Of a stretch of DNA of 64,000 bases, positions 32,386 through 41,963 are shown one piece after another (within the stretch, counting starts at the first letter, position 1; each line of letters starts with the position of its first letter). The notes beneath the pieces are model-generated. The model made no database searches. It saw only the letters and a list, made by a program, of their open reading frames with translations, and was not told the DNA's origin. The stretch comes from Chryseobacterium aquifrigidense (GTDB lineage Bacteria > Bacteroidota > Bacteroidia > Flavobacteriales > Weeksellaceae), in contig NZ_VFPD01000001.1 of assembly GCF_006716485.1 (NCBI RefSeq), forward strand, positions 2,648,008 through 2,712,007. The letters are read 5' to 3'. Made by a program: the position numbers and the translations under genes.

Positions 32386-34212
32386 TTAAAAATTTATTGC
32401 TGCATACACACTATAATTTCTTTTTGGTAAAGGATAGAAAGAAACCGTTTTATAGTATGTATTGGTTAGATTATTCACTTTAAACCCTAAGGTATATTTC
32501 TTGGCCAAAGTTGCAGAAACTCCCATATTTAAAAGAAAATAAGGATCTATGGCATCTGATCTTTTTTCATCACTTGTAGTATACGTAACGCCATTCAGCT
32601 GTCCCTGTGCAAAAAGTTTAAAGAAACCATATTCGTAATCTATATTGGCATTTCCTCTGTGCATAGGAACGTAAGGTCTCTGCATTTTCGTTTCTTTGTC
32701 AATAGACTTTGCATAATAGTATCCTGCATTGGCCCGGATTTTATGATTACCCCATTGTTTGCTAAAGGACAGCTGGGATTCTAATCCGTAGGATTCAGCT
32801 TTATTGACATTAAATGCCTGCCAGTATCCTTTGGCCGTTGGAAGCCATGCAATAAGATCTGTGATGTTCATATAGTATGGAGACAAAGTAAGGCTGAAAT
32901 CTCCTGCTTTGAACTCATTCGTCATATCGAGCTGGGTAGAGGTTTCCGGTCTCAGGTCTTTATTTCCTCCCGGTTCATAGTAAATATCATTAAAGGATGG
33001 AAATCTGAAGTTTTTTGATACATTAAGGCTTACATCATACCATTTTGCAGCACTCCATTTTCCGGAGAATGAATACATCAACGGTGACTTCACGTCTTCT
33101 ACAAAATCTTTTTTAAAACCACCCTCAAAACGCAGGTCTTTTGTTGCAAAATATCGTAACAGTCCCGAAACAGAACCAATATTTCTGCTGACACTGGATA
33201 TTCCGCTCTCATATCCTTCGCCTTTATTAATCTGAAACTCTCCGATGATATTAAAGTTCCATTTTGAATTCAGGAAATAATTAAAGTCATTTTTAAAGAT
33301 ATAATTTTTCCCGGTTCCACCACTTGATTTAGGCTGGTTTAACGAACCGAAATACTGAAAATTCTCTTCCGTGTAGGCTGCTTTAAGGGAATTACTGAAC
33401 TTCGCTTTGTTCCAGTCCCAGGAAAGAAGACTTCTTACACTCTGAGTCTTATATTTCGTTTTTGTTCCTGTTTCCTCATACACGGGAAAACGCTGTGAAG
33501 AATCAAAAAACTGGCTCTGCCACGAAACTTTATGATCGTTTGTGATTTTATAGGATGCTCCTACATTGAACGTTGTATTGTAATAATTTCCGTTTCTGTT
33601 GATATAGTTCAGATCACTTACCTTATAATCATTTTCACTTACAGAATAATTTCCGGAAGCTTTAAAACTGAACTTATCATTGCTGTAAGAACCTTTTACA
33701 AAATTATTATAGGTATTAAATGAAGCAATTTCAGAGAATACAGAACCATGGAAGCCTTTATTAAAATCAAGGATATTATTCAGGTGAATACTTCCCCCGA
33801 TGGCGCCACTTCCGTACACTACACTTCCACCACCGGCTTTGATACCGATCTGATCATAGCCGAACAAAGCAATATTATTGATATCTCCCTGTCCCAGAAA
33901 ATTAGAATTGATATTAATCCCATTCCATACAAATGCAGTCTGCTGAGCGGTAGTTCCCCTGAAAGAAGGTGAAGAAACGGCACCGCGGCCATTTTCTTTA
34001 ATAAAAACCTGTGACTGAAATCTAAGAAGTTCAGAAAGATTACTGGAGTTTTTCTCAGCCTCTTCTGCCGAAATTATTTTTACGGGATGAAAAAGTTTCA
34101 CCCTATTCATCTGATTGTCGAAGACATAAACAGTATCGATGGCTTTCTCTTGTGCAAAAAGAAAACAGCCATACGATGAAAAAAGCAGTACTAAAGATCT
34201 TTTTATATCCAT
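32386..34212 (-). CDS. btuB: TonB-dependent cobalamin receptor (BtuB-like)
   Basis: 608 residues with a signal peptide (~1-20, ending FLFAQ). The plug domain (~45-155) has LSELLRFQSQVFIKENGRGAVSSPSFRGTTAQQTAF and GAIGGSIHLNN, and the barrel ends in an aromatic residue (Phe) with NYSVYAAINF. Size suits BtuB-type barrels (~600 residues) rather than larger SusC transporters. The assignment to cobalamin rests on the riboswitch ~48 bp upstream and the BtuG-like gene downstream. TonB-dependent import of B12 or other corrinoids across the outer membrane is expected. Confidence 0.9.
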   Translation of the reverse strand: MDIKRSLVLLFSSYGCFLFAQEKAIDTVYVFDNQMNRVKLFHPVKIISAEEAEKNSSNLSELLRFQSQVFIKENGRGAVSSPSFRGTTAQQTAFVWNGININSNFLGQGDINNIALFGYDQIGIKAGGGSVVYGSGAIGGSIHLNNILDFNKGFHGSVFSEIASFNTYNNFVKGSYSNDKFSFKASGNYSVSENDYKVSDLNYINRNGNYYNTTFNVGASYKITNDHKVSWQSQFFDSSQRFPVYEETGTKTKYKTQSVRSLLSWDWNKAKFSNSLKAAYTEENFQYFGSLNQPKSSGGTGKNYIFKNDFNYFLNSKWNFNIIGEFQINKGEGYESGISSVSRNIGSVSGLLRYFATKDLRFEGGFKKDFVEDVKSPLMYSFSGKWSAAKWYDVSLNVSKNFRFPSFNDIYYEPGGNKDLRPETSTQLDMTNEFKAGDFSLTLSPYYMNITDLIAWLPTAKGYWQAFNVNKAESYGLESQLSFSKQWGNHKIRANAGYYYAKSIDKETKMQRPYVPMHRGNANIDYEYGFFKLFAQGQLNGVTYTTSDEKRSDAIDPYFLLNMGVSATLAKKYTLGFKVNNLTNTYYKTVSFYPLPKRNYSVYAAINF

Positions 34213-34258
34213 ACTTTTTTACTTTTCCTCCGAAAGCAATATGTTTTTAAATTATAAT

Positions 34259-34405
34259 TCCGGCAGGTCTCCTGACTTTCGCATTCTGCTCCTTCCCGTT
34301 ATTAAACAGTGGTTTTTTGCAGAAACTTGTGTTGCGATTTACAGTTGCGGGGACAGTCCGGGAGTTACACCCGATTCCCTTTTCATTCCAAAATACTGGA
34401 AACCA
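34259..34405 (-). ncRNA. Cobalamin (B12) riboswitch
   Basis: Minus strand contains the hallmark 3' element GTCAGGAGACCTGCC (34262-34276), the central ACTGTCCCCGCAACTGTA (34340-34357 region) and the B12-box part with GGGAATCGGGTG, in order and spacing of the cobalamin aptamer. It ends ~48 bases before the btuB ATG, so it probably represses translation or transcription of the btuB-btuG operon when B12 is plentiful. Short open frames drawn through this stretch are shadows. Confidence 0.95.
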
Positions 34406-34559
34406 AAATTTTTGCAAAGATAGTTTTTTATATGTATTTGCCAAAAACCACGCTTGCCAATACAAATGCTATCCTATTTTTGCTATATACATCAAAAAGA
34501 ACGGCCGCTTTCAATATTGAAAACAGCCATTCATCCCACTACTTTACTATTTATATATG

Positions 34560-35873
34560 TTACTTTTTAATAAATTTATAAGGCTCCTGTTGTACTCCTT
34601 TTACAGAATATTGTAAAATATAATCTCCTTTCAGCAGAGATGAAACATCAATCTGACCTTCTACAGTATTAAATGATTTCACCTTCTGTCCAACCATATT
34701 ATAAATTTCTGCTTTCTCTATTTTTTCTTTTCCTTTAAAATATAGGATATCCGTCACAGGATTAGGATAGATCCCCATAGTATTTCTCTCTTTTACAGCA
34801 TCATTCACCGATAAGAATCCAGAAGTATCCAGATAAAAAGCAATCATTTGACCTGAAGCATTCGTTCCTGACCCTGCAATTTTCTTTCCGTCCTGTGAGA
34901 TGGCAAGAGGAAGTCCCATTGTTACTCCATTAGTGGCAATTCCTAAAGATGCGGCATAATCATTCAGATTAATTCTTCCGGCAGCAGAGGTCCAGATAAA
35001 GCCTTCGCCTGACATGGGAGGAGCTCCAAATGCCCTGTAATATCCGATCACTTTTTTTCCATCAGCAGAAATTCCTGTTGCTCCTCCTTTAAAGCTGAAA
35101 GAAGCATTTGGGTGCGTTATATAAGTAAGTCCGCTTACTGCATTCCATACATAGGGATTAGGATTTGCTGACCCTATTATTGTATTTCCATCTGCAGAAA
35201 TACCTCCTGCTTCCCCCACATTATTCCCATTATTATCTGTAATAAAACTTTCTACTCCATCCTGCCATTTTGCTCCGCTTCTCGTTCCGGTTGGCTCATC
35301 CTGCCAACCTACAATTACTGTTCCTGCAGCATTTATTGCATTGGCTCTTGAGCTGCGCCCTGGAACGATACTTCCCAGATCCACCATTCCGTTTACTTCA
35401 TCCCATTTTACTGCATGCGCATTCGCTGCGGTGAGAAAACCAAGTCCAACAATAGTACTTCCATTGGTTGACATTCCCCAGGTAGAACTTACACTGCCAT
35501 CCCATCCGGTAGGAACAAGTCCACCTCTGTTTATCCATGTGGCTGTAGCTACATCATAAGTAGATATTTCATTGAATCCTGTTGCGGCATTGGTAACTGA
35601 AGATGAGATTTTGGCTCCGTCATTTGAAACAATCGTTCTGCCTGCAGCAGGATATCCGTTGGTTATAGAACCTATCTGTACAAGTCCTCCCGCAGCATTC
35701 CATTTATATATTCCTCCTGCACTTGTGTGCATGCTTACAACTCCATTATCCGATACTGCCCCTACGTTATAATTTCCCAAACCTATTACAGTAAGCTGCG
35801 CCTCTGCAAAACCAAATTTCAGGAAAAGACAAGCCGTCAATATTTTCATTGACATTCTGTAAAAATTTTTCAT
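34560..35873 (-). CDS. T9SS-exported repeat (HAF-type) protein
   Basis: 437 residues. Signal peptide (~1-25), then a repeat region (~30-345) of short beta units with recurrent GTVIVGWQ, DGNTIIGSA, DGKKVIGYY and DGKKIAGSG; such units (I/V-x-G near a Ser-x-D-G) resemble extracellular HAF repeats. The C terminus is a T9SS type A sorting domain (IYPNPVTDILYFKG... then LLKGDYILQY). Function is likely binding or structural at the cell surface; no catalytic motif seen. Monocistronic, with a 154-bp divergent promoter region toward the AraC-type regulator gene. Confidence 0.88.
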   Translation of the reverse strand: MKNFYRMSMKILTACLFLKFGFAEAQLTVIGLGNYNVGAVSDNGVVSMHTSAGGIYKWNAAGGLVQIGSITNGYPAAGRTIVSNDGAKISSSVTNAATGFNEISTYDVATATWINRGGLVPTGWDGSVSSTWGMSTNGSTIVGLGFLTAANAHAVKWDEVNGMVDLGSIVPGRSSRANAINAAGTVIVGWQDEPTGTRSGAKWQDGVESFITDNNGNNVGEAGGISADGNTIIGSANPNPYVWNAVSGLTYITHPNASFSFKGGATGISADGKKVIGYYRAFGAPPMSGEGFIWTSAAGRINLNDYAASLGIATNGVTMGLPLAISQDGKKIAGSGTNASGQMIAFYLDTSGFLSVNDAVKERNTMGIYPNPVTDILYFKGKEKIEKAEIYNMVGQKVKSFNTVEGQIDVSSLLKGDYILQYSVKGVQQEPYKFIKK

Positions 35874-36027
35874 ATTTTATTATATTTAACGTTTCGAATT
35901 GGTGAAAACAATATTAATACAATATTCACCCTGTCAAAAGAGATTGACTTTCATAATTCGTGAATTTTAAAAGAATTTTATTTTTAAAAACCTAACAACC
36001 AAACAGATACAAAACAACATTTTGAAT

Positions 36028-37638
36028 ATGGATTTTACCCGAATTATTCAAAAAAACACAAAAAACAAATTTTCAAGACAAAAATTATTTCAAACATTAC
36101 TGTTTATTTTCATTTTCTGCTCCCTTATTACCAAAGGGCAGTCCGGTCCGGACTTCAATATGCTGGCAGATAAAGCATTTCTGAAATTGTATCAGAATCC
36201 CGACGAATGCATTAGTTATACCCAGGGAATTCTTGTGAGCGATCAAAATGCAGAACACAAAATTGTACTTCAGAATATTATTTCACAAGCTTTTGCCCTG
36301 AAGGGAGATTATGTACAGTCTGTCAATATTTTCGCTCAAAAAGAAGATGCCGGTCAGAAAAATGACCTTTCTTATTGTATGCAGATCTTCAGTGATTATA
36401 ATCTTGCCGACCAGTACCAGAACCTGGGTTTGTACAATCAGTCAAAGAGAATTATTACCCATCTTTTATCAGATCAGAAACTTCTTAAAAGTAACGACTT
36501 AAGAATCACCACCGCAAAATTGTATCAGCTTCAGGCATTAAACTCCGGAATCAACAGAAACTATCCTGAAGCCTTACAAAACCTAGATAAAAGCAACCAA
36601 TACCTTGGGAATCATAATGAAGAGAATAGAATTTTAAAAGTAGAAAACAGAATTTTCCGCGCTTTCTATTGGCTAAAGCAAAATAAACTCACTGAATATA
36701 AAACACTTATAGACAGTATTATTGCAAATCTTGAACAACAGAAAAACCAGCCATTTCTTTTAGGTTTGGCCTACGAAAACCTCTCCCAATATTATTTCCT
36801 GAAACAGGATTATGCAATAGCTATTAAAAAATTGGAAGCAGGGCTTCAATTGATAGAGAATCTTCCTTTTAATAATTTAAAAATTAAAATCTACGAATCC
36901 CTTTCCCGTAATTATTATGCCGTACACGATGATGCAAAATACCATCACTACAATAAACTTTGTAATGACTTAAAAACAAAAACAGATTCCAGTTCAAAAG
37001 AAGGAATACGATACCTTGTGAAGCTTGTTGAAACCAATCAAAACAAAAATATTGAATTTCAGAAACATCTGCTTCTACGATCTTCCTGGTCTTTAATCCT
37101 GCTTTTATCTTTGATAATTCTGAGTTTGCTTACTTATTTTTTACTCATCAGAAGTAAAAATAAAGACTTAAAAAAACAGTTTGATTTCTTTGAAAAACAG
37201 ATCAGCCGAAAACCTCAACCCATTATTTCAAACAAAATAACTCCAGCAACAAAAGATTCCGGCACAACAAAAATATCCAGGGAAAAAGAAGATGAAATTC
37301 TCCAAAAGTTACAGGAATTTGAAAAATCCGACCGGTTTCTGAATAAAAACATGTCTTTGTCTCTGCTTTCGTCTCAAATGGAAATCAATACAAAATACCT
37401 TTCAGAAATTATTAATAATAAGGAAAAAAACTTCAACGGATATATCAACAAACTTAGAATCAATCATATTGTACAGTTACTGAGAAATGATGCTGCTTTT
37501 CTTAATTATAAAGTAAGTTATCTGGCAGAATATTCAGGATTCTCATCACACAGTGCATTCACTACTGTCTTCAAATCCGTTACCGGAATGTCTCCCTATG
37601 CCTATATTCAGGAAATCAGTAAAACCAAAGCCTTATGA
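36028..37638 (+). CDS. TPR transmembrane AraC-type transcription regulator
   Basis: 536 residues; ATG at 36028 is preferred over an upstream in-frame TTG. An N-terminal hydrophobic segment (~20-38) is probably a signal or anchor, then TPR-like helices (~45-330), a transmembrane helix (~350-372, LILLLSLIILSLLTYFLL) and a C-terminal AraC DNA-binding domain (~430-535) with NKNMSLSLLSSQMEINTKYLSEIIN and SYLAEYSGFSSHSAFTTVFKSVTGMSPYAY. This one-protein sensor/regulator design is frequent in Bacteroidota: extracytoplasmic TPRs sense, and the cytoplasmic part binds DNA. Overlaps the next gene by 4 bp. Confidence 0.92.
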   Translation: MDFTRIIQKNTKNKFSRQKLFQTLLFIFIFCSLITKGQSGPDFNMLADKAFLKLYQNPDECISYTQGILVSDQNAEHKIVLQNIISQAFALKGDYVQSVNIFAQKEDAGQKNDLSYCMQIFSDYNLADQYQNLGLYNQSKRIITHLLSDQKLLKSNDLRITTAKLYQLQALNSGINRNYPEALQNLDKSNQYLGNHNEENRILKVENRIFRAFYWLKQNKLTEYKTLIDSIIANLEQQKNQPFLLGLAYENLSQYYFLKQDYAIAIKKLEAGLQLIENLPFNNLKIKIYESLSRNYYAVHDDAKYHHYNKLCNDLKTKTDSSSKEGIRYLVKLVETNQNKNIEFQKHLLLRSSWSLILLLSLIILSLLTYFLLIRSKNKDLKKQFDFFEKQISRKPQPIISNKITPATKDSGTTKISREKEDEILQKLQEFEKSDRFLNKNMSLSLLSSQMEINTKYLSEIINNKEKNFNGYINKLRINHIVQLLRNDAAFLNYKVSYLAEYSGFSSHSAFTTVFKSVTGMSPYAYIQEISKTKAL

Positions 37639-38765
37639 AATTAATTTTTAAAATAATAGTGCTGCTGGTTGCCTTTTGTAATTGTATGAAGGCACAAAAG
37701 ATACCTGATAGTGTTTTAATGAAAAAGGCTAAACTTGAAATTTATGACAATCCGGATAACACCATCAGGATCGGAGAACAGCTGCTGAAGAAATCTCAGG
37801 ATATAAAAACTTCTATTAACCTTTATATGCTGCTTTCAACAGCCAATATTGCGAAAAGAAATTTTGAAGAGTCTTTACAATATATTTTAAAGGCAAAAGA
37901 ACTTTCCCAGAAAACCAATGATCCCAGAAGCCAGGCAGGAGTTCTCATCTCCGTTGCTATTCAGTATCAGCAAATGGAACTTTTCAACAAATGCCTTGAA
38001 ACACTGAATGAAGCAGAACAGCATATTGCAAAAATCCCTGAAAAAAATCCTGAGAAATACGTTGAAACGGCTGCAAGCTACGCTATAAGAGGAATGGTCT
38101 ATAAAAGCCAGTCAAATTCGGAAATTGCTTTGGAAAAATTCCTGATTTCCATACGGAATTATGAAAAGGTTCCCGTGAAGAGAACCACCTATTCCAATAT
38201 GAGTGTGGTGTATTATAATATTGGATATTGTTATCTAAACCTTAATCAAATTGATAATGCGCAGGAAGCTTTTCTGCAGGCTATCAACTATGCCCGGAAA
38301 AATTATGCGAAAAGTCTGGAAGCATTCGCTTTGAAAGGACTTGCTGAAATACATAAACAAAGACATGAAAATCAATCAGCAATAAGCCTTTTATTAAAAG
38401 CCGAAGACCTTTCTAAAAATACCGGAGATATCATTCTGAATGAAGGACTTTATAAAGAATTAGCTGAGAATTATCTTGCTGTGGGACAACAGAATCTTTA
38501 TCAGCAGTTTAATAAAAAACACTTGGAAATGCGATTCAAAAGAAAGCAGAATGAACTGAAATCCATTAATCAGGTGATCGATAACCACAACAAGGAAACA
38601 GCATTGAAAAGTGAGAAACTGAGATCTGATGATCGGTACATTAAGATAGGTTCCGTTTTCCTGGGCTGTATTTTGATCGTTCTGCTTTTATATTCTATTG
38701 TAAAAATCAGGAAGGAAAATAAGAAGTTTCACAAAGAGATACAGCAAATGATAAGAACGTCATAA
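37635..38765 (+). CDS. TPR membrane protein, regulator-like without DNA-binding domain
   Basis: 376 residues. Signal peptide (~1-20), TPR array (~45-300; for example LAEIHKQRHENQSAISLLLKAEDLS), a transmembrane helix (~334-352) and a short charged tail of ~20 residues. This matches the sensor half of the preceding AraC-type protein but stops where the DNA-binding domain would be. The ATGA overlap indicates tight co-expression, so it could modulate the partner (for example by mixed oligomers). No HTH is found downstream before the terminator, so it is naturally short or has lost the domain. Confidence 0.85.
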   Translation: MKLIFKIIVLLVAFCNCMKAQKIPDSVLMKKAKLEIYDNPDNTIRIGEQLLKKSQDIKTSINLYMLLSTANIAKRNFEESLQYILKAKELSQKTNDPRSQAGVLISVAIQYQQMELFNKCLETLNEAEQHIAKIPEKNPEKYVETAASYAIRGMVYKSQSNSEIALEKFLISIRNYEKVPVKRTTYSNMSVVYYNIGYCYLNLNQIDNAQEAFLQAINYARKNYAKSLEAFALKGLAEIHKQRHENQSAISLLLKAEDLSKNTGDIILNEGLYKELAENYLAVGQQNLYQQFNKKHLEMRFKRKQNELKSINQVIDNHNKETALKSEKLRSDDRYIKIGSVFLGCILIVLLLYSIVKIRKENKKFHKEIQQMIRTS

Positions 38766-38775
38766 GCTATAAAAA

Positions 38776-38806
38776 CAAAAAACACCCCAAATTGGGATGT
38801 TTTTTA
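38776..38806 (+). terminator. Rho-independent terminator
   Basis: Stem around AAAACACCCCAA / TTGGGATGTTTT with a short loop and a T run, 11-40 bp after the TPR protein gene. One mismatch in the stem. Confidence 0.75.
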
Positions 38807-38999
38807 TACTGTAGCTGTTTAAACTTATCAAAAAAATTTGTCGAACCATTAAGGATTATTTAAGAAATAAAGTATAGTTAAGATAAATCATTCTGATTTT
38901 TAAGCTCAAAGCGAAGCTCATCTTAATACTCTCGACACCTTAATACAATCTTAATGTTTCAAAAAATAAACGTTTAAACAGATTTGTTCTATAATTAAT

Positions 39000-40646
39000 T
39001 TATTTACCAATAACTTCGGTAATCGGGTTACCTACATTTCCACTTGGAAACTGAATTTTCAATAAAGAAGAGACTGTAGGAGCAATATCCGTCATGTGAT
39101 ATTCTTTGTTGCTTTCTCCCTGTTTCACTCCCCAACCCATAAAGATCAACGGAATATGAGAATCGTAAGAATTCCACACGCTGTGCGTAGTTCCTGTTTT
39201 AGAATATGGAGGGAGCATAGAATCATGAGAAATTAACTGAATATCTCCACTTCTCTGTCTGTTGATTCCATTAATAATTCTTTGTTTAATTGGCTCCGGA
39301 ATACTTGACTCCTGAACTTTGTCTACAGAAACAGCATATAAAACGGTAGGATCTTTTTCAATTTCTTTTACAGCAAAGTTTCTTACATCATCCAATTCAA
39401 GCTTGTTGTCTGCCAATACTTTTCTGTCGAAATAAACCTGATAATTATCAATGGCATTAACCAGTTTATCTGCCCCGAATTTTTCTTTCAGTTTCTGGTT
39501 CAGATTTTTTTCTGCATCTTCTCCGAAGAAACCAGTCGGGATTTTATGTTCTTTAAGGAATCCTACAGAATGTGCTCCACCATGGTCAGCAGAAAGGAAA
39601 ACGGTATACTCTCCTTTTCCTACCTTTGAATCAAGATACTTGAAGAATTCTGCCAAATCCTGATCTAGTCTGATATAAACATCTTCCACTTCAATAGAAT
39701 TCGGTCCGAATTTATGTCCTGCATAATCTGTAGATGCCAGGTTGATGGCTAAGAAGTCTGTGATAGTATCTCCACCCAGCTTTTCACCTTCTACAGAAGC
39801 TTCTGCCAACTTCAATGTCAGCGTATTTCCGAAAGGGGTGTAACGGATATTATCTTTTTTAGTCTGGTAGTCTTTTGCTAGATTACTGTAAGGGAAAGTA
39901 GGTGTTTTTGCACTTCCCAGCAAACCTTCCCAAGAAGAATTGTCCGGTGCGCTTTCTGTATATTCGTTGATTGGAAGTAAAGTATTCCAGCCATTGGCTA
40001 CTAATTTTTCAGGAAGATTCTGAGAGTTGAATGATTTTACCCACTGAGGAAGATCATTCATATACCACGTACTGGTAATAAAGTTCCCAGTACTGTCATC
40101 AAACCAGAAAGCTCCGTTTGGAGTATGTCCCGCAGGAAGAATGGAAGCACGGTCTTTTAATGAAACACCGACTACTTTCCCCTGAAAGTTGGTCGCCAGT
40201 CTCAATTCGTCAGTTACTGTGGTAGACCAAAGGTTTTTTGGAGAGTGGCTTCCCGTTTTTGTATTGGTAGTTCCTACTGGCTGAACACTGTCATCTGCTG
40301 TACAGTAAACTCCTTTACCTGTTTCTTTATCCGTCCAGTCATTTCCGGCAATTCCGTGAATGGCAGGTACAGATCCTGTATAGATACATGTATGTCCCAG
40401 TGCCGTAATGGTAGGAACATAAGGAATATGTACATTGTTTAAAGAATATCCTGTATTCAAAAGTCTTTTGAAACCATCATTTCCATATTTACCATAAAAA
40501 CGGTATAAATAGTCCCAACGCATCTGGTCTACTACCAGACCAACGACTAATTTCGGTCTTTCCAGTTGGGTATTTCTGTTCTTCTGTGCATTGATTGTAA
40601 CTACGGACAATAAAGTAGCTGCCGCAATTGAAATGTTCCTAAGCAT
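39000..40646 (-). CDS. pafA: PafA-type alkaline phosphatase
   Basis: 548 residues with signal peptide (~1-20). The alkaline phosphatase core has VVDQMRWDYLYRF (first metal Asp40), YVPTITALGHTCIYTG (Thr81, equal to nucleophile Thr79 of PafA with an offset of two), HGIAGNDW (Asn102), SLKDRASILPAGH (the Lys/Arg pair), FLAINLASTDYAGHKFGP and SADHGGAHSVGF (metal ligands). This fits the calcium-independent, phosphate-irrepressible PafA first described in Elizabethkingia meningoseptica. It hydrolyses phosphate monoesters in the periplasm. Lone gene on the minus strand. Confidence 0.94.
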   Translation of the reverse strand: MLRNISIAAATLLSVVTINAQKNRNTQLERPKLVVGLVVDQMRWDYLYRFYGKYGNDGFKRLLNTGYSLNNVHIPYVPTITALGHTCIYTGSVPAIHGIAGNDWTDKETGKGVYCTADDSVQPVGTTNTKTGSHSPKNLWSTTVTDELRLATNFQGKVVGVSLKDRASILPAGHTPNGAFWFDDSTGNFITSTWYMNDLPQWVKSFNSQNLPEKLVANGWNTLLPINEYTESAPDNSSWEGLLGSAKTPTFPYSNLAKDYQTKKDNIRYTPFGNTLTLKLAEASVEGEKLGGDTITDFLAINLASTDYAGHKFGPNSIEVEDVYIRLDQDLAEFFKYLDSKVGKGEYTVFLSADHGGAHSVGFLKEHKIPTGFFGEDAEKNLNQKLKEKFGADKLVNAIDNYQVYFDRKVLADNKLELDDVRNFAVKEIEKDPTVLYAVSVDKVQESSIPEPIKQRIINGINRQRSGDIQLISHDSMLPPYSKTGTTHSVWNSYDSHIPLIFMGWGVKQGESNKEYHMTDIAPTVSSLLKIQFPSGNVGNPITEVIGK

Positions 40647-40748
40647 CCAAGTAAATTTTTATTGATGACAAATTTAAGGGTTTTGAAAGTTTTGGAGTGT
40701 GAAATTTTATTTAAATTTGATTATTGTACAATTATCAACCAATCTTCT

Positions 40749-41534
40749 ATGATTTTAGGCGTATACTGGTATTTCAAATTTCCAAGTGATTTATATGACT
40801 TTCAGTTTTTCAAATTTTATCCCGGATATGGAGGACATGCTGATAATCCTGCTGAACTGACTGCCAGAATACAGGTAGAGGATATTGACGATTTTATCCA
40901 TCAACTGGAAAAGCTAAAATCAGGCTTCAATAGAACATATTTACACCTCAATATCGATGGGATTCAAATGATCATCACTATTGGCGACTATATGCTTTTT
41001 GATTTTCATTTTCAGTTTGCCCTGGAAGTTGAAGAACTTCTGATAGAGAAAAATGCTGTATTAGTGGATTTCAGTATTCCTTTTACCATTCAATCCACCA
41101 AAAATTTCCCTCCGGAAAGAGAAGAATTCAAAAATATAGAACATCGTTTCATTCAGATGGTGGGTTCTGACTTCAGAAAAAGCAATGCAGAGAATTATGC
41201 CGCCCGAATTGATTGTAATCTGCCATTACAATACAAACATAGCCTTATTGATGACTTAGCACAGATATGTAGAGAAGAAAATCTCCATGTATTTTACTAT
41301 AATGATTTTGATTTTAAAGATCATTGTAACCTGATGCTCTTTTTTACAAATGGCAGACAGAGAAAAGATTCTTGTCAAAAGGTTGACATCAATTCTTTCG
41401 GGAGTAAAGTAAGACAACTTACCCAGAAATATCCTCTTCATTTCGGTCATTTCGGCAGCTTTAAAGAATACCCTTTACATGGACCCCATGCAGTGTTGAT
41501 AGCAGATGAGGAATATATTTTAAACCAAAAATAA
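40749..41534 (+). CDS. Hypothetical protein
   Basis: 261 residues from ATG at 40749; the upstream in-frame extension overlaps the pafA promoter region and is unlikely. No signal peptide or membrane segment. Conserved-looking landmarks are WYFKFPSDLYDFQFFKF, GGHADNPAEL and a C-terminal PLHGPHAVLIADEEY. No family recognised. A VOC-family gene starts 20 bp downstream, so it may be co-transcribed. Confidence 0.7.
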   Translation: MILGVYWYFKFPSDLYDFQFFKFYPGYGGHADNPAELTARIQVEDIDDFIHQLEKLKSGFNRTYLHLNIDGIQMIITIGDYMLFDFHFQFALEVEELLIEKNAVLVDFSIPFTIQSTKNFPPEREEFKNIEHRFIQMVGSDFRKSNAENYAARIDCNLPLQYKHSLIDDLAQICREENLHVFYYNDFDFKDHCNLMLFFTNGRQRKDSCQKVDINSFGSKVRQLTQKYPLHFGHFGSFKEYPLHGPHAVLIADEEYILNQK

Positions 41535-41553
41535 AACCATTTAATTCAATCAT

Positions 41554-41946
41554 ATGATCAAATTCAAGTATGTCATTCTGTATGTAGAAGATGTAGAACA
41601 GTCTATGAACTTTTATAAAAACACCTTTGACTCTGAAATAAAATTCATCACTCCGGAAAAAGATTATGGTGAACTGCTGACGGGAGAAACAAGTCTGTCA
41701 TTCGCCTCTGTGAGCCTGGCAAATTCCAATATTAAAAAAGGATTTATAACGGCAAAAACTGAAGACCAACCTTTCGGAATGGAACTTGGGTTTACAACAA
41801 ATGATGTAGAGTCCTTGGTAGAAAAAGCAATTCAAAGCGGTGCTGTTCTTTATGAAGATATTGCTATAAAACCATGGGGACAAAAAACGGCTTACATCAA
41901 AGATCCTAACAATTATCTGGTGGAAATCTGTACCGAAATTCAATAA
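41554..41946 (+). CDS. VOC family protein (glyoxalase/bleomycin resistance fold)
   Basis: 130 residues with two beta-alpha-beta-beta-beta modules: KYVILYVEDVEQSMNFYKNTFDS at the start and a mirrored second half ending KTAYIKDPNNYLVEICTE. Possible metal ligands are Glu/His residues in these modules, but the first His is absent. Such proteins include glyoxalases, dioxygenases and drug-binding proteins; substrate unknown. It is followed by a GNAT gene. Confidence 0.9.
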   Translation: MIKFKYVILYVEDVEQSMNFYKNTFDSEIKFITPEKDYGELLTGETSLSFASVSLANSNIKKGFITAKTEDQPFGMELGFTTNDVESLVEKAIQSGAVLYEDIAIKPWGQKTAYIKDPNNYLVEICTEIQ

Positions 41947-41963
41947 AATAAAAATATACAAGG

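Noticed and set aside
34247..34581. Several short frames upstream of btuB
   Set aside because: They run through the cobalamin riboswitch; their products have no family resemblance.
36665..36690. Copy of the REP-like GGCTAAAGC motif
   Set aside because: A partial match inside the AraC-type regulator coding sequence, without palindrome or tail; likely chance.
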